Part shown: one piece after another, positions 7,564 through 14,384 of the stretch | How the letters are laid out: every line of letters starts with the position of its first letter | Numbering within the stretch: position 1 is the stretch's first letter | Assembly (NCBI GenBank): GCA_900556605.1 | Contig: USPC01000017.1 | Location: forward strand, 1 to 17,388 | Length of the DNA: 17,388 nucleotides | Reading direction: 5' to 3' | Source of the DNA: an uncultured Collinsella sp. | GTDB taxonomy: Bacteria; Actinomycetota; Coriobacteriia; Coriobacteriales; Coriobacteriaceae | Made by a program: the position numbers and the translations under genes | Notes under the pieces: generated by a model | What the model was told of the DNA's origin: nothing | Database searches by the model: none | Seen by the model: only the letters and a program-made list of their open reading frames with translations

Positions 7564-7599
7564 TCGGCCCTGACAAGGGCCCGAAAGAAAGGTAGGAGG
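7564..7599 (+). promoter_or_regulatory. Leader hairpin and ribosome site of arcA copy 2
   Basis: TCGGCCC (7564-7570) pairs with GGGCCCGA (7577-7584), again with a single bulge. Compared with copy 1, one extra C on the left and one extra G on the right lengthen the stem by a base pair, so both arms have changed together. The ribosome site that follows is identical to copy 1. Confidence 0.5.
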
Positions 7600-7601
7600 C
7601 C

Positions 7602-8843
7602 ATGACGAAAGGTCTGCACGTGCCTTCCGAGATCGGCAAGCTCAGGAAGGTCTGCCTGCACCGTCCCGGCGACGAGCTCCTCAACCTGCCGCCCGACGAG
7701 CTCGAGCGACTCCTGTTCGACGACGTCCCGTTCCTGGAGGTCGCGCAGCAGGAGCACGACACCTTCGCCCAGATCCTGAGGGACCAGGGCGTCGAGGTCC
7801 TCTATCTCGAGAACCTCGTCGCCGAGGTGTTCGACCAGGTCCCCGGCGCCCGCGCCGAGTTCACCGACCAGTACATCGCCGAGGCCGGCATCCGCGGCCA
7901 GCACATGCCGCAGATCGTCCGCGAGAAGCTGGACTCCATCGAGGACAACCTCGAGTTCGTCAAGAAGACCATGGCCGGCATGACCAAGGCCGAGATCGAC
8001 CTGCCCCTCACGGCGTCCACGACCCTCGACTCCCTGGTCAACTCCGAGTCCGAGTCCGACCTGATCATCGACCCGATGCCCAACCTCTACTTCACCCGCG
8101 ACCCGTTCGCGGTCGTCGGCGAGGGCGTCAACCTCAACCGCATGTACTCGGTCACCCGCAACCGCGAGACCCTGTACGGCAAGTACGTCTTCAAGTACCA
8201 CCCCGACTACAAGGACGTCTCCCTGTACTTCCGCCGCGACTGCCAGTTCCACACCGAGGGCGGCGACGTGCTGAACATCAACGAGAAGACCCTCGCCGTC
8301 GGCATCTCCCAGCGCACCCAGGCCGCCGCTATCGACGTCATGGCCCAGAACATCTTCTGGAACTCCGACTCCAAGGTCGAGCGCATCCTGGCCTTCGACA
8401 TCCCGGTCTCGCGCGCCTTCATGCACCTCGACACGGTCTTCACCCAGATCGACGTCGATAAGTTCACGATCCACCCCGCCATCATGGGCACCCTGCGCGT
8501 CTACGAGCTGACCGCCGGCAAGAACCCGGGCGACGTGAACATCCGCCTGATCGAGGACACCCTCGAGCACGTCCTGGAGGACGCCACCGGCGTCGACCAG
8601 GTCAAGCTGATCCCCTGCGGCGGCGGCGACCCGATCGCGGCCTCCCGCGAGCAGTGGAACGACGGCTCCAACACCCTGTGCGTCGAGCCCGGCAAGATCT
8701 GCGTCTACGCCCGCAACACCGTCACCAACGACGTGCTGTACAAGGAGGGCCTGGACCTTCTCGTCGTGCCCTCCGCCGAGCTCTCCCGCGGCCGCGGCGG
8801 CCCGCGCTGCATGAGCATGCCCTTCTGGCGCGAGGACCTCTAA
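7602..8843 (+). CDS. arcA: Arginine deiminase, copy 2
   Basis: This is a second full arginine deiminase gene encoding the same 413 aa, with D167, E219, H275, D277 and C403 in place. On reading both copies line by line I found no base difference from 24 nt before the ATG to one base after the stop codon. It leads the arcA-arcB stretch: arcB starts 105 nt after its stop and only a T-less double hairpin lies between, so the two are probably cotranscribed. Because the protein is unchanged, the second copy most likely serves dosage or separate regulation (copy 1 monocistronic or with the aminotransferase, copy 2 with arcB and the carrier) rather than a new activity. An assembly artefact is a real alternative, since a 1.27-kb identical repeat is hard to place with short reads. 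Confidence 0.95.
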   Translation: MTKGLHVPSEIGKLRKVCLHRPGDELLNLPPDELERLLFDDVPFLEVAQQEHDTFAQILRDQGVEVLYLENLVAEVFDQVPGARAEFTDQYIAEAGIRGQHMPQIVREKLDSIEDNLEFVKKTMAGMTKAEIDLPLTASTTLDSLVNSESESDLIIDPMPNLYFTRDPFAVVGEGVNLNRMYSVTRNRETLYGKYVFKYHPDYKDVSLYFRRDCQFHTEGGDVLNINEKTLAVGISQRTQAAAIDVMAQNIFWNSDSKVERILAFDIPVSRAFMHLDTVFTQIDVDKFTIHPAIMGTLRVYELTAGKNPGDVNIRLIEDTLEHVLEDATGVDQVKLIPCGGGDPIAASREQWNDGSNTLCVEPGKICVYARNTVTNDVLYKEGLDLLVVPSAELSRGRGGPRCMSMPFWREDL

Positions 8844-8855
8844 GTCTTTCCGTTT

Positions 8856-8903
8856 CCGGTGCGGTCCCCCTACAACCGCACCGGCTTCGCCCGTTAAACG
8901 GGC
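8856..8903 (+). other. Tandem hairpins in the arcA-arcB spacer
   Basis: CCGGTGCGG/CCGCACCGG (8856-8864 with 8876-8884) makes a perfect 9-bp stem, and GCCCGT/ACGGGC (8889-8894 with 8898-8903) a second, tight one. Neither is followed by a T run. They are better read as mRNA processing or stability elements, or weak attenuators, than as full terminators. Confidence 0.5.
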
Positions 8904-8948
8904 ACCACTAATACTTACGTAATTCATTTCTTCGAAAGGAATCAAACC

Positions 8949-9944
8949 ATGGGTGTTAACCTTTCCGGCCGTAGCTTCCTCAAGCTTCTCGACCTCACCA
9001 CCGAGGAGATCGAGTACCTGCTCAAGCTCTCCAAGAACTTCAAGGATATGAAGCGCGCTGGCGTTCCGCACCGCTATCTCGAGGGCAAGAACATCGTTCT
9101 GCTCTTCCAGAAGACCTCTACTCGTACCCGCTGCGCCTTCGAGGTCGGCGGCATGGATCTGGGCATGGGCGTCACCTACCTCGATCCGGGTTCGTCGCAG
9201 ATGGGCAAGAAGGAGTCCATCGAGGACACTGCCCGCGTTCTCGGCCGCATGTATGACGGCATCGAGTTCCGTGGCTTTGCCCAGGACGACGTCGAGGAGC
9301 TCGCTGCTAAGTCCGGCGTGCCCGTGTGGAACGGCCTGACCACCGAGTGGCACCCCACCCAGATGCTCGCCGACATCCTGACCGTCCAGGAGAACTTCAA
9401 CTACGACATCAAGGGCAAGACCCTCGTCTTCATGGGCGACTGCAAGAACAATGTCGCTCGCTCCCTCATGGTCGTCTGCTCCAAGCTCGGCATGAACTTC
9501 GTGGCCTGCGGCCCCGAGGAGTGCATGCCCGCTGACGACGTCATCGAGGCCTGCAAGCCCATCGCCGAGGCTAACGGCTGCACCATCAAGCTGACCACCG
9601 ACGTCAAGGACGGCGTCACCGGTGCCGACGTTATCTACACCGACGTGTGGGTCTCCATGGGCGAGCCCGACGAGGTCTGGGCCGAGCGCATCGCTCAGCT
9701 CACCCCGTATCGTGTCACCTCCGAGGTCATGGCTATGGCCAACCCGGGTGCCATCTTCCTGCACTGCCTGCCCAGCTTCCACGACACCAACACCACCATT
9801 GGCGCCGAGAAGTGCGAGCAGTTCGGCATCACCGAGCAGGAGGTCACCGACGAGGTCTTCGAGAGCCCCGCTTCCAAGGTCTTCGACGAGGCCGAGAACC
9901 GCATGCACACCATCAAGGCTGTCATGTACGCCACGCTCAAGTAA
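8949..9944 (+). CDS. arcB: Ornithine carbamoyltransferase, catabolic
   Basis: In the arginine deiminase pathway this enzyme splits citrulline with phosphate into ornithine and carbamoyl phosphate. The 331-aa protein has the carbamoyl-phosphate loop STRTR (57-61), HPTQ (135-138), the ornithine-binding DVWVSMGE (232-239) and the active-site HCLP (272-275) with C273. The start follows GAAAGGA by 8 nt. The arc context and the C-ending codon bias shared with arcA favour a catabolic role and the name arcB over the biosynthetic argF, although the two cannot be separated from sequence motifs alone. It lies between arcA copy 2 and the YfcC carrier and ends in a terminator at 9961-9994. No carbamate kinase gene, the usual third enzyme, follows. 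Confidence 0.95.
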   Translation: MGVNLSGRSFLKLLDLTTEEIEYLLKLSKNFKDMKRAGVPHRYLEGKNIVLLFQKTSTRTRCAFEVGGMDLGMGVTYLDPGSSQMGKKESIEDTARVLGRMYDGIEFRGFAQDDVEELAAKSGVPVWNGLTTEWHPTQMLADILTVQENFNYDIKGKTLVFMGDCKNNVARSLMVVCSKLGMNFVACGPEECMPADDVIEACKPIAEANGCTIKLTTDVKDGVTGADVIYTDVWVSMGEPDEVWAERIAQLTPYRVTSEVMAMANPGAIFLHCLPSFHDTNTTIGAEKCEQFGITEQEVTDEVFESPASKVFDEAENRMHTIKAVMYATLK

Positions 9945-9960
9945 GAGCATCTAGCATCTC

Positions 9961-9996
9961 GCTCGGGGTGTATTGCTGCACACCCCGAGCGGTTTT
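9961..9996 (+). terminator. Terminator after arcB
   Basis: GCTCGGGGTGT (9961-9971) pairs perfectly with ACACCCCGAGC (9980-9990) across an 8-nt loop and is followed by GGTTTTA. The short T run suggests moderate strength; the carrier gene downstream may be reached partly by readthrough. A further small stem AAGCGGC/GCCGCTT (10018-10024 with 10042-10048) lies in the leader of the carrier gene. Confidence 0.75.
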
Positions 9997-10091
9997 ATCT
10001 GGTAATAATCTCGCATCAAGCGGCAGGCACGGCACGGAAGAGCCGCTTCTGGCGAGATCAGTAAATGATTTATGAAGGGGGGATGAGAACT

Positions 10092-11570
10092 ATGACTGAG
10101 ACCGCTAAGAAAAAGCGCGGTATGCCTTCATCGTTCACCATTCTTCTTGCTCTGCTGGCAATTGTCGCAGTGATTACCGTTATCGTCTCCGGCACGTCCG
10201 GCGGCGCGGTTACTGCCGCCCGTCTGAGCGATTTCTGCACCGCCCCGATTAAGGGCTTCGCTGACGCTCTGCCCGTCTGCCTCTTCGTTATGATCCTGGG
10301 CGGCTTCCTCGGTATGATGACCGAGACCGGCGCCCTGGACAACGGCATCGCCGTTCTGGTGCAGAAGCTTAAGGGCAACGAGATTATGCTCATTCCCGTG
10401 CTGATGCTCATCTTCTCCCTCGGTGGTACCACCTATGGTATGTGCGAGGAGACCGTTCCCTTCTACGCCCTGCTCGCCGCTACCATGATGGCCGCTGGCT
10501 TCGACCCCATGGTCGGTGCCGCTACCGTCCTGCTCGGCGCTGGCTGCGGCTGCCTGGGCTCCACGGTTAACCCGTTCGCCGTCGGCGCTGCCGTCGACGC
10601 TCTGACCGGCGTTGGCATTGAGGTCAACCAGTCCATCATCATCGGCCTCGGTGCCGTCCTGTGGATTGTCACTACCGCTATGTCCATCTTCTTCGTGATG
10701 AGCTACGCCAAGAAGGTCAAGGCTGACAAGGGTTCCACCATCCTGTCGATGCAGGAGCTCAAGGACGCCGAAGAGGCTCACGGCAAGGCTGCTTCCGAGG
10801 TCCACAAGGAGGTCAAGCTCACCGGTCGTCAGAAGGGTGTTCTGATTGCCTTCGCCTTCACCTTCGTCGTCATGATCGTCGGCTTCATTCCGCTGGCCGA
10901 CCTCAACGAGGGCGTCGCTAACTTCTTCGACGCTGGCGCTGTCTACGACGCCGACGGTAACGCCGTCGTCCAGGGCTGGTCTGCCCTGATCACCGGCCTG
11001 CCCATTGGCCAGTGGTACTTCGACGAGGCTTCCACCTGGTTCTTCCTTATGGCCGTCCTGATCGGTATCATCGGTGGCCTGTCCGAGAAGCAGATCGTTA
11101 ACACCTTTATCACCGGCGCTGCCGACATGATGTCCGTTGTTCTCGTCATCGCCCTCGCCCGTGGTATCTCCGTCCTCATGGCTAACACCGGCCTCGATGT
11201 CTTCGTCCTCGACGCTGCCGCCAATGCCCTGGCTGGCCTGTCCGGCGTGATCTTCGCTCCCATGAGCTTCCTGGTCTACTTCGGCCTGTCCTTCCTGATC
11301 CCCTCGACCTCCGGTATGGCCACCGTCTCCATGCCCATCATGGGACCGCTGGCTGTTAAGCTCGGCTTCTCGCCCGAGGTCATGGTCATGATCTTCTCCG
11401 CTGCCATCGGTGTCGTGAACCTGTTCACCCCGACCTCCGGCGCCATCATGGGCGGTCTCGCCCTGGCCAAGATCGAGTGGACGACCTGGCTCAAGTTTGC
11501 CCTTAAGCTCATCGTCGCTCTCTCCGTCGTCTGCGCCGTCATCCTGACCGTCGCCTGCGTGCTGATCTAA
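10092..11570 (+). CDS. YfcC-family (DcuC superfamily) carrier, probable arginine/ornithine exchanger
   Basis: An integral membrane protein of 492 aa with about 12 hydrophobic helices, the first at residues 15-33. Signature segments include GGTTYGMCEETVPFY (111-125) and GSTVNPFAVG (156-165), and a repeat-like partner segment near SFLIPSTSGMATVSMPIMGPL in the second half. A charged cytoplasmic loop of about 45 residues (206-248) joins the halves. The ATG at 10092 is preferred because AAGGGGGG lies 9 nt before it; two upstream ATGs (10065, 10083) precede or overlap that site. YfcC-type carriers occur in arc operons of several Firmicutes in the place of the classical ArcD, so arginine uptake coupled to ornithine export is the likely job; this is inference from context. 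Codon use matches arcA and arcB. Confidence 0.88.
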   Translation: MTETAKKKRGMPSSFTILLALLAIVAVITVIVSGTSGGAVTAARLSDFCTAPIKGFADALPVCLFVMILGGFLGMMTETGALDNGIAVLVQKLKGNEIMLIPVLMLIFSLGGTTYGMCEETVPFYALLAATMMAAGFDPMVGAATVLLGAGCGCLGSTVNPFAVGAAVDALTGVGIEVNQSIIIGLGAVLWIVTTAMSIFFVMSYAKKVKADKGSTILSMQELKDAEEAHGKAASEVHKEVKLTGRQKGVLIAFAFTFVVMIVGFIPLADLNEGVANFFDAGAVYDADGNAVVQGWSALITGLPIGQWYFDEASTWFFLMAVLIGIIGGLSEKQIVNTFITGAADMMSVVLVIALARGISVLMANTGLDVFVLDAAANALAGLSGVIFAPMSFLVYFGLSFLIPSTSGMATVSMPIMGPLAVKLGFSPEVMVMIFSAAIGVVNLFTPTSGAIMGGLALAKIEWTTWLKFALKLIVALSVVCAVILTVACVLI

Positions 11571-11703
11571 GTACCCAACGGGTACCCCACGGAAACCTTG
11601 ACGATCCTGTAAAGGATCACCTGGTCATCGTCTGTCCGGTGGGGTCAACCCACCGGTAGACTCCTACCTTTAGCCCCCTCCCGTTCCGTGCGCGGGAGGG
11701 GGC
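11571..11703 (+). terminator. Series of four dyads after the carrier gene
   Basis: In order: GTACCC/GGGTAC (11571-11585), GATCC/GGATC (11603-11618), CCGGTGGG/CCCACCGG (11636-11656) and GCCCCCTCCCG/CGGGAGGGGGC (11673-11683 with 11693-11703). Only the last is long enough for a strong terminator, and none is followed by a T run. Together they should block 3' exonuclease or slow polymerase behind the arc locus. Confidence 0.5.
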
Positions 11704-11711
11704 GCACTTAT

Positions 11712-11738
11712 GTTGCGCGGTTCTACGAACCGCGCAAC
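11712..11738. repeat. Perfect 12-bp inverted repeat with 3-nt loop
   Basis: GTTGCGCGGTTC (11712-11723), TAC, GAACCGCGCAAC (11727-11738). The arms are perfect and the loop is minimal, giving a very stable cruciform or RNA hairpin on either strand. No T run follows. Confidence 0.7.
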
Positions 11739-11777
11739 CAGTCGACGCTGCGCGCCGCCCAGGACGACAATTTGTCA

Positions 11778-11823
11778 TTCAAAAGGCAAGGCATGACCAA
11801 AAGGTCTATGCCTCGCCTTTTTC
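11778..11823. terminator. Probable intrinsic terminator
   Basis: AAAAGGC, A, AGGCAT pairs with ATGCCT, C, GCCTTTTT around a loop near GACCAAAAGGTCT that can itself fold. The right arm ends in a five-T run, and the left arm starts with four A, so it could work on both strands. It is the first well-formed T-tailed hairpin behind the carrier gene. Confidence 0.7.
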
Positions 11824-11863
11824 ATGCCAACTTGTACGTCCTGGACGGCGCTCGCTGTCCGTC

Positions 11864-11971
11864 CTCTGCCTGCGGCGCTTTCCATTGTTGGTGCAGAGGG
11901 CGCTTTGCCTACTCTGGCGGGCTTTCGCTGGCTTATGCTCAACCTGCGACGTTTCCATTATTGATACAAAG
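11864..11971. repeat. Two diverged copies of a ~35-bp element
   Basis: The segments 11864-11898 and 11938-11971 align over their full length with about ten changes and one gap, sharing the cores CCTGCG and TTTCCATT-TTG. They are 74 bp apart, start to start. The first copy has complementary ends (CTCTGC/GCAGAG) that the second has mostly lost. Origin and function are unknown. Confidence 0.4.
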
Positions 11972-11998
11972 GCCAGGTTTGTTTGAACCAAAAAGGGG

Positions 11999-12067
11999 AA
12001 GTTGCGGTGGAATAGTTCCTGTTTGGCCGTCTTGAGGGGTTAAACGGGAACTATTCCACCGCAACTT
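11999..12067. repeat. 26-bp near-perfect inverted repeat
   Basis: The arms 11999-12024 and 12042-12067 are complementary at 25 of 26 positions; the exception (T at 12020, G at 12046) would be a U-G pair in RNA. The loop is 17 nt. There is no T run on the plus strand; on the minus strand CCCCTTTTT follows the stem. There are no direct target-site repeats at the ends. The form fits a REP/BIME-like or small palindromic genome repeat better than a standard terminator. Confidence 0.7.
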
Positions 12068-12129
12068 ATCGATGGCGTGTTTGGTTGGTGCCAGTTGATT
12101 GCTTGGGCGTTGGGGAGGGTCTGCTCCGT

Positions 12130-12135
12130 TATAAT
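12130..12135 (+). promoter_or_regulatory. -10 element of the DUF1846 gene
   Basis: A perfect TATAAT lies 40 nt before the chosen start codon. No good -35 hexamer lies 16-18 bp upstream (the bases there read GCGTTG), so the assignment rests on the -10 alone. The leader would be about 33 nt. Confidence 0.45.
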
Positions 12136-12174
12136 CGCCTAGAACATTAAATGGAAACGGGACGGGAGCCATAT

Positions 12175-13656
12175 ATGCGCCAGGGTTTCGACAACGCGAA
12201 GTATATCGAGCTGCAGGCTGCTCACATTAAGGAGCGCATCTCGCAGTTTGGTGGCAAGCTCTATTTGGAGTTTGGCGGTAAGCTGTTCGATGACTATCAT
12301 GCGAGCCGCGTGCTGCCGGGTTTTGAACCGGACAGCAAGTTCCGCATGCTCAAGAGCATCGCCGACGATGTCGAGGTTATCATCGCGATCAACGCAAACC
12401 ACATCGAGAAAAACAAGGCTCGTGGTGACCTCGGCATTACCTATGACGAGGATGTGCTGCGCCTGGTTGACCTGTTCCGCGGCAACGGCTTTGCTGTCGC
12501 GGCTGTGGTCATCACCCAGTACGCCGGCCAGCCTGCTGCCGATGTGTTCCGCAACCGCCTGAACGCGCTCGGTATTCCCGCCAAGCTGCACTATCCCATC
12601 GAGGGGTATCCGCACGATGTCGATCTGATCGTGTCCGACGATGGCTACGGCAAGAACGAGTTTGTCGAGACCACCCGACCGCTCGTCGTGGTCACTGCCC
12701 CCGGTCCTGGCTCGGGCAAGCTTGCCACCTGCCTGTCTCAGCTCTATCACGAGCACAAGCATGGCACGGCCGCCGGCTATGCTAAATTCGAGACCTTCCC
12801 GGTCTGGAATCTTCCTCTGACGCATCCGGTCAATATTGCCTACGAGGCTGCCACGGCAGACCTCGACGATGCCAACATCATCGATTCCTTCCACCTTGAG
12901 GCCTACAACAAGACCACGGTCAACTACAACCGAGACGTCGAGGCCTTCCCGGTGGTCCGTGCCCTGATGGAAAAGATTCTGGGCAAGAGCCCCTACCAGA
13001 GCCCCACGGACATGGGTGTCAATATGGTCGGCTTTGCCATCACCGATGACGATGCCTGCCGCGACGCTTCCAAGATGGAGATCGTCCGCCGCTACTTTAC
13101 CGCGGTCGAAAATGTGCGCCGTACCGGCGTGGGCGATGAGCAAGTCGACCGTCTCAAGATTATTATGAAGAAGGCCGGCATCGATAAGAACTACTCGCCG
13201 GCGCGCTCGGCCGCCCTTACCAGGGAGCAGCTGACGGGTGGTCCCGTGGGTGCCATGGTCATGCCCGATGGCTCCGTGGTGACCGGTAAGACCTCCACGC
13301 GCCTGGGCGCCGCAAGTTCGCTCATCATGAATGCGCTTAAACATGTTTCGGGCGTCGACCTTGAGCTCGAGGTCATCAGCGACGAGGCAATCGAGCCCAT
13401 CAGCAAGCTCAAGACGCATTTCCTGGGTAGCAAAAACCCGCGCCTCCACACCGACGAGACGCTTATGGCGCTGTCGATCACCTCTGCCACGAGCGAGACT
13501 GCTGCTCGTGTTCTTTCTGGCCTGGAGCAGCTGCGCGGTTGCGATGCCTTCTTTAGCGTGATTATCTCGCCGACGGACGAGACGGTGTTGCGCAAGCTGG
13601 GCATCAACGTGTGCTGCGAGCCCAAGTTCGAGCGCCGTGGGTTCTTCCATCGATAA
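12175..13656 (+). CDS. DUF1846 (UPF0371) family protein
   Basis: A 493-aa soluble protein recognised as a DUF1846 member, a family widespread in anaerobic gut bacteria with solved structures but, to my knowledge, no settled biochemical role. The ATG at 12175 follows GGGAG by 6 nt; an in-frame ATG at 12151 has no such site. Features include the conserved start (GFDNAKYIELQAAHIKERI), FGGKLFDDYHASRVLPGF (33-50), a glycine-rich loop APGPGSGK (175-182) that resembles a nucleotide-binding P-loop but lacks its exact spacing, and a C-terminal half rich in short catalytic-looking motifs such as GGPVGAMVMPDG. There are no signal peptide or membrane segments. It has its own -10 element and terminator and is therefore probably monocistronic. 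A nucleotide-dependent enzyme is a guess. Confidence 0.88.
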   Translation: MRQGFDNAKYIELQAAHIKERISQFGGKLYLEFGGKLFDDYHASRVLPGFEPDSKFRMLKSIADDVEVIIAINANHIEKNKARGDLGITYDEDVLRLVDLFRGNGFAVAAVVITQYAGQPAADVFRNRLNALGIPAKLHYPIEGYPHDVDLIVSDDGYGKNEFVETTRPLVVVTAPGPGSGKLATCLSQLYHEHKHGTAAGYAKFETFPVWNLPLTHPVNIAYEAATADLDDANIIDSFHLEAYNKTTVNYNRDVEAFPVVRALMEKILGKSPYQSPTDMGVNMVGFAITDDDACRDASKMEIVRRYFTAVENVRRTGVGDEQVDRLKIIMKKAGIDKNYSPARSAALTREQLTGGPVGAMVMPDGSVVTGKTSTRLGAASSLIMNALKHVSGVDLELEVISDEAIEPISKLKTHFLGSKNPRLHTDETLMALSITSATSETAARVLSGLEQLRGCDAFFSVIISPTDETVLRKLGINVCCEPKFERRGFFHR

Positions 13657-13689
13657 GTTTGAAGTACCGCGGTAATTGCATTGCATTTT

Positions 13690-13723
13690 AGCCGTATCGG
13701 GTTAGCGCCCGGTACGGCTTTTT
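13690..13723 (+). terminator. Terminator of the DUF1846 gene
   Basis: AGCCGTATCGGG (13690-13701) pairs with CCCGGTACGGCT (13708-13719), with one G-T pair and a 6-nt loop, and the right arm runs into TTTTT. This is a canonical Rho-independent terminator 33 nt past the stop codon. Confidence 0.85.
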
Positions 13724-13912
13724 GATCAATTAAGCATCTATTTCGGCGAAAAATAGCCGTTTACCTGCCTGGAAACGATTTGAGCGGTATAAAATAACCG
13801 TAACTGTTTCATCCTTAGCGGGATGCCGCATGATGGATATTACCTGCCATCGTGAGGTGTGTCGGTCGTGCACGGCGCGCTGGATGCTCGTGCTCGGTTA
13901 GAGGAGGCTGCC

Positions 13913-14248
13913 ATGGCGGGCAAGGGTCGTGCGAGTGTCAATGATATGAAGCGTGTCGAAGTGCTGGTGTTGATGGAGATCGCCCAGCAATCCGAAAGTG
14001 GCGGGACATATGGTTTCTCGCGCAAAACGCTTGCGGAGCACGTCGGGGTGTCTCCGTATCGAGCCCGTGCCGCAATTGAACGTTTGGATTCTGATGGCTT
14101 GATCGAGGTCGTTTCGCGATATAGCGAGGATGGCGGCCAGCTTGCAAATGGTATTTGCCTTACCGAGCGCGGTGCGTGGTATCTGAAAGGCATCCGCGCG
14201 GGTATGCTCGTTCGGGATATGCTAAGGGACGAGCTTGCCGATCGGTAG
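13913..14248 (+). CDS. Small winged-helix DNA-binding protein
   Basis: A 111-aa protein with a predicted winged helix-turn-helix: helices around residues 12-27, a recognition-type HTH at 39-58 (TLAEHVGVSPYRARAAIERL) and a wing with surrounding strand at about 62-83 that reads DGLIEVVSRY and ICLTERG. The architecture is like that of MarR/PadR or replication-initiator-type winged helices, but I cannot assign a family. The ATG at 13913 is chosen because GAGGAGG lies 4-5 nt upstream; an in-frame GTG at 13859 would add 18 residues without a ribosome site. It lacks any ligand or dimerisation domain beyond a short C-terminal helix (about 94-111). It sits between the DUF1846 gene and pyrG, with terminators on both sides, so its target cannot be told from context. 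An AT-rich TATAAAAT segment at 13788 may be its -10. Confidence 0.7.
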   Translation: MAGKGRASVNDMKRVEVLVLMEIAQQSESGGTYGFSRKTLAEHVGVSPYRARAAIERLDSDGLIEVVSRYSEDGGQLANGICLTERGAWYLKGIRAGMLVRDMLRDELADR

Positions 14249-14272
14249 CGATCTGCCGCCTAAGTTGTTGTG

Positions 14273-14300
14273 ACGCCGCTCAGGTTCCGGGCGGCGTTTT
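14273..14300 (+). terminator. Terminator of the winged-helix gene
   Basis: ACGCCGCTC (14273-14281) pairs with GGGCGGCGT (14289-14297) with one G-T pair and a 7-nt loop, followed by TTTTGTTTC. It isolates the small regulator gene from pyrG. Confidence 0.75.
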
Positions 14301-14338
14301 GTTTCAAGATTGAGAAATGCAATCGCACGCGAGAAAAA

Positions 14339-14367
14339 TTGCGAACGGTCCGCGGCGCGAGTATTAC
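14339..14367 (+). promoter_or_regulatory. pyrG promoter
   Basis: TTGCGA (14339-14344), a 17-bp spacer and TATTAC (14362-14367) form the best sigma-70-type promoter before pyrG; TACAAT three bases further on is an alternative -10. Transcription would begin near 14374, giving a leader of about 50 nt. Confidence 0.5.
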
Positions 14368-14384
14368 AATGAAGACCCGTAAGA

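Larger units (their letters stand above)
7029..7601. other. Intergenic region upstream of arcA copy 2
   Basis: These 573 bp hold the aminotransferase terminator, then an AT-rich control region and no credible gene. From about 7260 the sequence is a diverged version of the region before arcA copy 1: TGAATAAAAATGA (7264-7276), TATGCAATT (7331-7339), the two CCGTTC repeats, the promoter and the leader hairpin occur in the same order and at nearly the same distances from the start codon. An additional pair of hexamers in reverse orientation lies at 7198-7224. Confidence 0.65.
11571..12174. other. Gene-free, hairpin-rich intergenic region
   Basis: About 600 bp without a credible gene. It begins with four consecutive dyads behind the carrier gene, then a GC-rich perfect hairpin, a terminator-like hairpin, an imperfect direct repeat and a 26-bp inverted repeat, and ends with the -10 element of the DUF1846 gene. 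Short open frames on both strands (for example 11806-11991 minus) are arginine-rich, lack ribosome sites and cut through the hairpins, so I do not call them. Confidence 0.65.

Noticed and set aside
7527..9950. An 807-codon open frame on the minus strand across arcA copy 2, its spacer and arcB
   Set aside because: It is antisense to two certain genes. Their codons end almost always in C or G, which removes stop codons from this antisense frame. The product is low-complexity (Gly, Val, Leu, Asp, Ala) and has no ribosome site.
11864..11971. Start of a CRISPR array
   Set aside because: There are only two diverged units, with a non-standard spacer and no cas genes.
11806..11991. A 61-codon arginine-rich minus-strand frame between the carrier and DUF1846 genes
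   Set aside because: It has no ribosome site, overlaps the terminator-like hairpin and the diverged repeats, and has no recognisable family. It could be a decayed repeat product.
12139..13686. A 515-codon open frame antisense to the DUF1846 gene
   Set aside because: It is fully antisense to a recognised conserved family, overlaps that gene's terminator and -10 region, and shows no recognisable domain.
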